A stretch of 11,059 nucleotides of DNA from Hyphomicrobiales bacterium (GTDB lineage Bacteria > Pseudomonadota > Alphaproteobacteria > Rhizobiales > Xanthobacteraceae): assembly GCA_023266695.1 (NCBI GenBank), contig JAHFPO010000068.1, forward strand, positions 1-11,059, written 5' to 3'. Shown here piece after piece: positions 7,424 through 11,059 of this stretch. The notes under the pieces were generated by a model, which was given only the letters and a program-made list of their open reading frames with translations, made no database searches and was not told the origin of the DNA. The translations under genes were made by a program, and so were the position numbers. Every line of letters starts with the position of its first letter. Within the stretch, counting starts at the first letter, position 1.

Positions 7424-7444
7424 CCTCGCATCGCTTCTCTATGG
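7416..7444 (+). promoter_or_regulatory. Candidate promoter of the polyprenyl diphosphate synthase gene
   Basis: TTGCCG (7416-7421), a 17-nt spacer, then CTATGG (7439-7444), close to the alphaproteobacterial housekeeping pattern (CTTGAC-N17-CTATAT). Transcription would start near 7451, about 20 nt before the TTG at 7473. Placing a promoter here makes the longer in-frame TTG start at 7416 impossible, because that codon would be the -35 box itself. The call is motif-based only. Confidence 0.4.
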
Positions 7445-7459
7445 TGCGGCAAGAGTTCC

Positions 7460-7463
7460 GGAG
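7460..7463 (+). promoter_or_regulatory. Ribosome binding site deciding the polyprenyl synthase start
   Basis: GGAG, 9 nt before the TTG at 7473. It supports the TTG start of the polyprenyl synthase over the one at 7416. Confidence 0.5.
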
Positions 7464-7472
7464 CCCGTCACC

Positions 7473-8483
7473 TTGGCTGTTGTCCTACCCTTCGAATCGC
7501 TCACCGAGCCCTCCTTCGAGCGGCTTTCCGCTCTCGTGCATGCGGATCTGGAGCGGGTCAATGCGCTGATCCTGTCGCGCGCCGGCTCCGAGGTCGCGAT
7601 GATCCCGGAGGTCGCGAACCACCTGATCTCCTCGGGCGGCAAGCGGCTCCGGCCCATGCTCACGCTCGCGACCGCCGCCTTCTCGGGCTATTCCGGCTCC
7701 GGCCACATCAAGCTCGCCGCCGCGGTCGAATTCATGCACACGGCGACGCTTCTGCACGACGACGTCGTCGACGAGAGCGAACTCAGGCGCGGAAAGGTTT
7801 CCGCGCGCATGCTGTGGGGCAACGAGGCGTCGGTGCTGGTCGGCGATTTCTTGCTGGGTCAGGCCTTCCGCATGATGGTCGAGGTCGCGAGCCTGCGGGC
7901 GCTTGAGATCCTGTCGTCGGCCGCGGTGGTGATCGCCGAGGGCGAGGTCATGCAGCTCGCCGCGGCGAAGAAGCTCGACACGACGGAAGACGCCTATCTC
8001 GCCGTGATCCGGGGAAAGACCGCCGAACTCTTCGCCGCCGCCTGCGAGGTCGGCCCCGTGCTCGCCGGGCGTCCCACGGCCGAACAGGCCGCCTGCCGCT
8101 CCTTCGGCATGAATCTCGGCCTCGCCTTCCAGCTCGTCGACGACGCGCTCGATTACGGCGGCAGCCGCGCCCGCCTCGGCAAGAACGTCGGCGACGACTT
8201 CCGCGAAGGCAAGATCACCTTGCCCGTCATTCTCGCCTTCCGGCGCGGCAACGAAAAGGAGCGGGTGTTCTGGCGCGCTGCGCTCGAGGCGGGCGAGGTC
8301 ACCGAGGGCAATCTCGAGCACGCGGTCGCCATGCTCTCCCGTCACCGCGCGCTCGAGGACACGATCGAACGCGCCCGCCATTACGGTGCGATCGCCAAGG
8401 ACGCGCTCGCGCTCTTCCCGGACGGCGAGGGCAAGCACGCGCTCCTGGAAGTGGTCGATTTCTGCGTCGCGCGGGCGCATTAG
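7473..8483 (+). CDS. ispB: Long-chain trans-polyprenyl (octaprenyl/decaprenyl-type) diphosphate synthase
   Basis: Condenses isopentenyl diphosphate units onto farnesyl diphosphate to make the ubiquinone side-chain precursor in the cytoplasm. Numbered from the TTG at 7473 (336 residues), GGKRLRP (55-61) binds IPP. The first Asp-rich motif is LLHDDVVDE (93-101, DDxxD at 96-100), and the second is FQLVDDALDY with DDALD at 223-227. GKTAELF (181-187) is the conserved central motif. The residue five positions before the first DDxxD is Ala91, a small side chain fitting a long product; exact chain length cannot be read. The start follows GGAG (7460-7463) and matches the N-terminus MAVVLPFESL that I recall for rhizobial homologues. 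A TTG at 7416 is the only longer option and falls in a likely promoter. Divergent from the glycosyltransferase operon. Confidence 0.93.
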   Translation: MAVVLPFESLTEPSFERLSALVHADLERVNALILSRAGSEVAMIPEVANHLISSGGKRLRPMLTLATAAFSGYSGSGHIKLAAAVEFMHTATLLHDDVVDESELRRGKVSARMLWGNEASVLVGDFLLGQAFRMMVEVASLRALEILSSAAVVIAEGEVMQLAAAKKLDTTEDAYLAVIRGKTAELFAAACEVGPVLAGRPTAEQAACRSFGMNLGLAFQLVDDALDYGGSRARLGKNVGDDFREGKITLPVILAFRRGNEKERVFWRAALEAGEVTEGNLEHAVAMLSRHRALEDTIERARHYGAIAKDALALFPDGEGKHALLEVVDFCVARAH

Positions 8484-8546
8484 GCCGCGTCTCAGCAACG
8501 ATCCGCCATTACAGAAGTTTAATGTTTTCCGCGCGCGTGGCTGGAT

Positions 8547-8552
8547 TATAAT
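8547..8552 (+). promoter_or_regulatory. Perfect TATAAT box before the copper-type cassette
   Basis: An exact TATAAT sits 8 nt before the ATG of the Cys-rich protein, inside an AT-rich patch (8508-8560) that stands out from GC-rich surroundings. No good -35 is visible at 17 nt (GTTTTC at 8524-8529 is poor), which would fit an activator-dependent promoter. If used, transcription would start at about position 8559, giving a nearly leaderless mRNA for the first gene. No clear dyad operator was seen. Confidence 0.35.
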
Positions 8553-8560
8553 TCGCCACA

Positions 8561-8920
8561 ATGAAGTGGACGCCGACCCGCATCATCGCGCTTTTTCTCG
8601 GGCTCTGGGTCGCGCTCGCGCCAGCCATGTATGCTGTTCCAGCGGCAGCAATGACTCCGCAAATGATCATGTCCGATGACGGCGATGACTCCGCTGACGC
8701 CGGGTCCAATTGTTGCGATGGTTGCCCCGACACTGCTGCAGACCGTGCCGTTTGCGCTTTGATGTGCTTGAATTTGGTGTCTTTCACTGCGATCGCGGAT
8801 CAAGGAAAGCCGGGTCGTGTGTTCTTCCGCGAAGATCACTGGCCGGGACGCGACCCGGCCCTGTCGGGATTTTTGTCGACACCCGACCCAACCCCGCCGA
8901 AACTGATTTCTCACCTATAA
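8561..8920 (+). CDS. Secreted Cys-rich small protein, probable metal-binding (function unknown)
   Basis: A 119-residue protein with a Sec-type signal peptide: MKWTPTR, hydrophobic IIALFLGLWVALAPAMYAV, and a likely cut near residues 28-30 (PAAA). The mature part starts Met-rich (MTPQMIM, 31-37), has an acidic stretch (DDGDDSADAG), then a cysteine cluster C51, C52, C55, C65 and C69 in CCDGCPDT...VCALMC. The tail is Pro-rich (PDPTPPKL). I do not recognise an exact family. Its layout recalls small DUF2946/CopL-like secreted proteins found beside copper genes, but this is recollection. The ATG at 8561 has no Shine-Dalgarno and may be leaderless or weakly translated. It leads a plus-strand cassette with a cytochrome c and a CopG-like protein, so a periplasmic copper-binding or sensing role is an inference. 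Confidence 0.65.
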   Translation: MKWTPTRIIALFLGLWVALAPAMYAVPAAAMTPQMIMSDDGDDSADAGSNCCDGCPDTAADRAVCALMCLNLVSFTAIADQGKPGRVFFREDHWPGRDPALSGFLSTPDPTPPKLISHL

Positions 8921-8922
8921 GA

Positions 8923-8947
8923 CCTCGCGCGCCAAGCGCCCGCGAGG
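8923..8947 (+). terminator. Hairpin after the Cys-rich protein gene (possible attenuator)
   Basis: CCTCGCG (8923-8929) pairs perfectly with CGCGAGG (8941-8947) around an 11-nt loop, two bases after the stop codon at 8920. A pyrimidine run CTCTCTTTCC follows, but there is no true T-tract. It may separate or tune transcription between the first gene and the cytochrome gene across the 121-nt gap, which otherwise holds nothing recognisable but the cytochrome ribosome site. Confidence 0.3.
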
Positions 8948-9030
8948 CTCTCTTTCCGCCGACGACAGAGACGTCACCGGACCCTGCACCGTCCGCGTAT
9001 CCAGCGGCGACGGCCGGTCCGGCCCGAACA

Positions 9031-9036
9031 GGGAGA
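9031..9036 (+). promoter_or_regulatory. Ribosome binding site of the cytochrome c gene
   Basis: GGGAGA, 5 nt before the ATG at 9042. This strong site fixes the start and the signal peptide. Confidence 0.65.
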
Positions 9037-9041
9037 ATCCC

Positions 9042-9752
9042 ATGTTGAAATCATCTTTTTGCGGCGCGATTGCCGTTCTCATGGCGCTCGCAGGCGCCGC
9101 CAGAGCGCAAGACCCGGCCGAGATGGTCAAGAAAGGAGCGCAAGCCTACCGTATTTGCGCCGCCTGCCATTCACTGCAGCCCGGCGTACATCTTTCCGGC
9201 CCCAGCCTTGCCGACCTGTGGGGCAAGAAGGCCGCGACGATTGGCGACTATGGTCGCTATACCGAAGCGCTGAAGAAAGCCGACATCGTCTGGGATGAGG
9301 ACACGCTCAATGCCTGGCTGGCTAACCCGCAGGCCATGGTACCCGGGACGACCATGGTCTTTCGTGGCGTCGAGGACGACCAGACCCGCGTCAACCTGAT
9401 CGCGTTTCTGCGGCAGGCGCTCGCACCGGGCGGCACGGCCAAAGTCGTGAAGGATGGGTTGATTCCCGAACGCATGGCCGAGGGGCCAAGCCCGCAAGAC
9501 CTTTCATCGCTCGGGGCCAACCAGCGGATCAAGAAGATTCGCCACTGCGGCGACGCCTATCACGTCACCACCGCCGACGGCGCGGAGTTCCCGTTCTGGG
9601 AAACCAACGTGCGCATCAAGACCGACACCAGCGCACGCGGACCCCAAAAGGGAGAACCAGTGTTGCTTCGTGCGGGCATGGCGGGCGACCGTGTTTTTAT
9701 CGTGTTTTCAAGCCTGGCCGAAATCGGCAGTCTCGTCGCCGAGAAATGCTGA
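9042..9752 (+). CDS. Periplasmic class I cytochrome c with a C-terminal extension domain
   Basis: A 236-residue secreted cytochrome. A signal peptide (residues 1-22, ending GAARA|QDP) exports it for haem attachment. The haem motif is CAACH (39-43), and Met105 in the PGTTM motif (101-105) is the likely sixth ligand. The fold from 28 to about 128 is a typical mitochondrial/c2-like cytochrome, with the final helix NLIAFLRQAL. After a linker (about 129-160) an extra roughly 75-residue domain follows, including IRHCGDAYHVTTADGAEFPFWETN and ending SLVAEKC. Its two cysteines, Cys169 and the C-terminal Cys236, could form a disulfide or bind metal. Strong ribosome site at 9031-9036. The DUF411 gene starts 34 nt downstream, so the two are probably cotranscribed. 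An electron-transfer role in copper or thiol oxidation is inferred from neighbours only. Confidence 0.88.
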   Translation: MLKSSFCGAIAVLMALAGAARAQDPAEMVKKGAQAYRICAACHSLQPGVHLSGPSLADLWGKKAATIGDYGRYTEALKKADIVWDEDTLNAWLANPQAMVPGTTMVFRGVEDDQTRVNLIAFLRQALAPGGTAKVVKDGLIPERMAEGPSPQDLSSLGANQRIKKIRHCGDAYHVTTADGAEFPFWETNVRIKTDTSARGPQKGEPVLLRAGMAGDRVFIVFSSLAEIGSLVAEKC

Positions 9753-9774
9753 ATCTGTGCAATCATCAGTCCAT

Positions 9775-9780
9775 GGAGAA
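9775..9780 (+). promoter_or_regulatory. Ribosome binding site of the DUF411 gene
   Basis: GGAGAA, 6 nt before the ATG at 9787. It selects this start, which yields a clean signal peptide, over longer in-frame readings that run back into the cytochrome gene. Confidence 0.65.
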
Positions 9781-9786
9781 AGATCA

Positions 9787-10215
9787 ATGCCGCGACTATT
9801 CCTGACTTTGCTCCTCCTGCTGCTCGCTCCCGCCTGGGCCGGCGCCGAGGAAAAACCCGAAGCGACCTTCTACAAGCAGCCATCCTGCGGCTGTTGTGAC
9901 GGTCATGCCGATCATTTGCGCGCGAACGGCTACAAGGTGACGGTGGTGGAGACCAGCAACATGTCGCTCATCAAGAAGAAGCATGGTGTGTCGCAGGAAT
10001 TCGAGGGCTGCCACACCATCGTGATCGGCGGCTATGTAGTCGAAGGGCACGTGCCCGCCGCGATCATCGACAAGCTGTTGAAGGAGCGTCCGGCCATACG
10101 TGGAATCTCGCTTCCGGGCATGCCGGATGGATCGCCGGGCATGAGCGGGACGAAAAAGGAACCCTTCGTGGTGTACGAGCTCTCGGGGAGTGGAAAAGTA
10201 TTCGCGACGGAGTGA
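9787..10215 (+). CDS. DUF411 (CopG-like) periplasmic copper-binding protein
   Basis: A 142-residue protein of the DUF411 family. The characterised member CopG is a periplasmic copper-resistance protein with a cysteine-bridged multinuclear copper cluster in a thioredoxin-like fold. A signal peptide spans 1-20 (MPRLFLTLLLLLLAPAWAGA). The metal motif CGCC is at 34-37 in YKQPSCGCCDGHADHL. The second conserved site is GCHTIVIGGY (74-83) with Cys75/His76, followed by VEGHVPAAII (85-94). The Met-containing C-terminal segment GISLPGMPDGSPGMSG also follows the family. All expected ligands are present. The ATG follows GGAGAA (9775-9780), and the gene lies 34 nt after the cytochrome c gene, so the two form an operon. 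It ends convergently 47 nt from ispE. The family is firm; the copper role is from the family, not shown here. Confidence 0.9.
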   Translation: MPRLFLTLLLLLLAPAWAGAEEKPEATFYKQPSCGCCDGHADHLRANGYKVTVVETSNMSLIKKKHGVSQEFEGCHTIVIGGYVVEGHVPAAIIDKLLKERPAIRGISLPGMPDGSPGMSGTKKEPFVVYELSGSGKVFATE

Positions 10216-10262
10216 GGCCGTCGGCAACGCTGCTGGCCGCTTCGACTTTTGAAATCAAACGC

Positions 10263-11059
10263 TCAGCTCAAGGTCGTCGCCGCCACCCACCAGTCCGGCC
10301 GGTCGTCGCGGATTCCCGCGGCGGCTTTCCCGGCGTCCTTGGCGCTGTCGTAGATCCCGTACACGCATGATCCCGATCCCGACATGCGGATCAGACGCGC
10401 GCCGCCATTCGCGTCGATCACTTCGTGCGCCGCCGCGATCGCCGGCACGAGCGAGCGCGCCGCCCGCTCGAGATCGTTGGCTTCGTTGTTGAGGAATTGG
10501 ATGAACGCCGCGCGCTTCTTGGGAATCTCCGCTTCGCTATAGGGCTTGTCGCGCCGGCCCGGCGCGAGCTCGAAGGCGCGGAAAACCGACGCGGTCGCGA
10601 CCGGTACGCCCGGGTACACGATTACGGCGGGAAGCTTGGGCAGCTTGAGCGGGGGAGAGAGCACGTCGCCGATGCCGTGCATCAGCCGCGCCTTGGCCGC
10701 GAGACAAACCGGCACGTCCGCCCCCGTCGCCCGCGCCGCGTCGAGAAGCCGCACGTCATCCGGCGCGAGGTCGTTCACCTCGGCGATCAGCCGCAATGCC
10801 GCCGCCGCGTCGGCGGAGCCGCCGCCGAGCCCGGCTCCGACCGGCAGCCTTTTGACGAGCTCGAAACGGCCGAGCTTCAGGCCGGCGATCCGGTCGGCGA
10901 GCGCCCGGGCGACGACGATGACAAGATTATCGGCGTCGGGACCCGCGCTCGTCGCCGTCGGCCCGCGGATCGCGAATTCGAGCGCCGGGCCGGGCGTGAA
11001 CGCAAGCTCGTCCCCGATCGCGGCGAAGGCGACGAGACTCGCGAGGTCGTGCCGCCCGT
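10263..11059 (-). CDS. ispE: 4-diphosphocytidyl-2-C-methyl-D-erythritol kinase (5' end off the right edge)
   Basis: GHMP-superfamily kinase that phosphorylates CDP-methylerythritol in the non-mevalonate (MEP) pathway to IPP/DMAPP. The reverse strand is open from the stop at 10263-10265 to the right edge, about 264 codons. The start codon and some 20-30 N-terminal residues lie outside. The ATP-binding GHMP motif PVGAGLGGGSADAA is encoded at 10803-10844. The C-terminal SGSGSCVYG motif lies around 10370-10395. Near the edge GRHDLASLVAFAAIGDEL reads as the family's N-terminal region. Any internal start near 10796 would cut off the GHMP motif, so the full open frame is the gene. Its product feeds IPP to the polyprenyl synthase encoded at 7473-8483, but the two genes are separated by the copper-type cassette and are not one operon. 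Confidence 0.94.
   Translation of the reverse strand, partial: GRHDLASLVAFAAIGDELAFTPGPALEFAIRGPTATSAGPDADNLVIVVARALADRIAGLKLGRFELVKRLPVGAGLGGGSADAAAALRLIAEVNDLAPDDVRLLDAARATGADVPVCLAAKARLMHGIGDVLSPPLKLPKLPAVIVYPGVPVATASVFRAFELAPGRRDKPYSEAEIPKKRAAFIQFLNNEANDLERAARSLVPAIAAAHEVIDANGGARLIRMSGSGSCVYGIYDSAKDAGKAAAGIRDDRPDWWVAATTLS

Noticed and set aside
7485..8561. A 358-codon open frame on the minus strand
   Set aside because: It is antisense to the polyprenyl diphosphate synthase, which has both DDxxD motifs on the plus strand.
8546..8914. Minus-strand frames opposite the Cys-rich protein gene (also 8509-8787)
   Set aside because: They have no signal peptide, no family resemblance and no ribosome site. 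The plus-strand reading has a coherent signal peptide and cysteine motif.
10110..10145. Direct repeat CCGGGCATG within the DUF411 gene
   Set aside because: It encodes the repeated PGM/PGMS text of the family's C-terminal segment and is explained by the protein sequence.
10216..10262. Terminator between the convergent DUF411 and ispE genes
   Set aside because: The 47-nt gap shows only a 4-bp GGCC pairing and a short TTTT, not enough for a credible bidirectional terminator.
10263..10796. A 177-residue protein starting at the TTG near 10796
   Set aside because: The frame continues without a stop to the right edge and includes the GHMP ATP-binding motif upstream. The short version is just the C-terminal part of ispE.

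Overview
The window reads as a piece of a high-GC alphaproteobacterial chromosome, most likely Hyphomicrobiales (Bradyrhizobium/Xanthobacteraceae-like). The evidence is the GC-rich codon use, the ispE/MEP-pathway and long-chain polyprenyl synthase genes, the GlyQ-type (alpha-subunit) glycyl-tRNA synthetase, sigma-70-like boxes resembling the alphaproteobacterial pattern, and a GTCATCCCGG...CCGGGATGAC palindromic intergenic repeat of a kind common in that group. The assignment rests on pattern recognition, not on a database search.

Left and centre (positions 1-7353): a co-directional minus-strand series. In transcription order it holds a GT2 (DPM1-like) membrane glycosyltransferase, a DUF2007 protein, a TrmN6-like methyltransferase, an S49 (SppA-type) serine peptidase, a 62-residue single-TM protein, MacA, MacB, and then glyQ, which runs off the left edge. 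Spacings from the glycosyltransferase to macB are overlaps of 4 and 20 nt, then gaps of about 30, 20, 17 and 2 nt, so these seven genes look like one operon. Between macB and glyQ lie a palindromic repeat and a candidate glyQ promoter.

Centre right (7354-7472): a short divergent region. On its plus side it carries a TTGCCG-N17-CTATGG candidate promoter for a trans-polyprenyl diphosphate synthase (7473-8483) that probably makes the ubiquinone side chain.

Right (8484-10215): a three-gene plus-strand cassette whose base composition looks less GC-rich than its neighbours. It encodes a secreted Cys-rich small protein, a periplasmic cytochrome c with an unusual C-terminal domain, and a CopG-like DUF411 protein. 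All three have signal peptides and thiol or Met-rich motifs, which points to periplasmic copper handling. The usual copper oxidase/CopB genes are absent from the window. The cassette is flanked by two isoprenoid genes: the polyprenyl synthase on the left and ispE (convergent, 5' end off the right edge) on the right.

Overall, a housekeeping background (glyQ, tRNA modification, peptidase, ispB, ispE) is interspersed with accessory modules: MacAB export, the glycosyltransferase and the copper cassette. No RNA gene, insertion sequence, CRISPR array or phage gene was seen. The cassette at 8561-10215 is the best candidate for something under-described.
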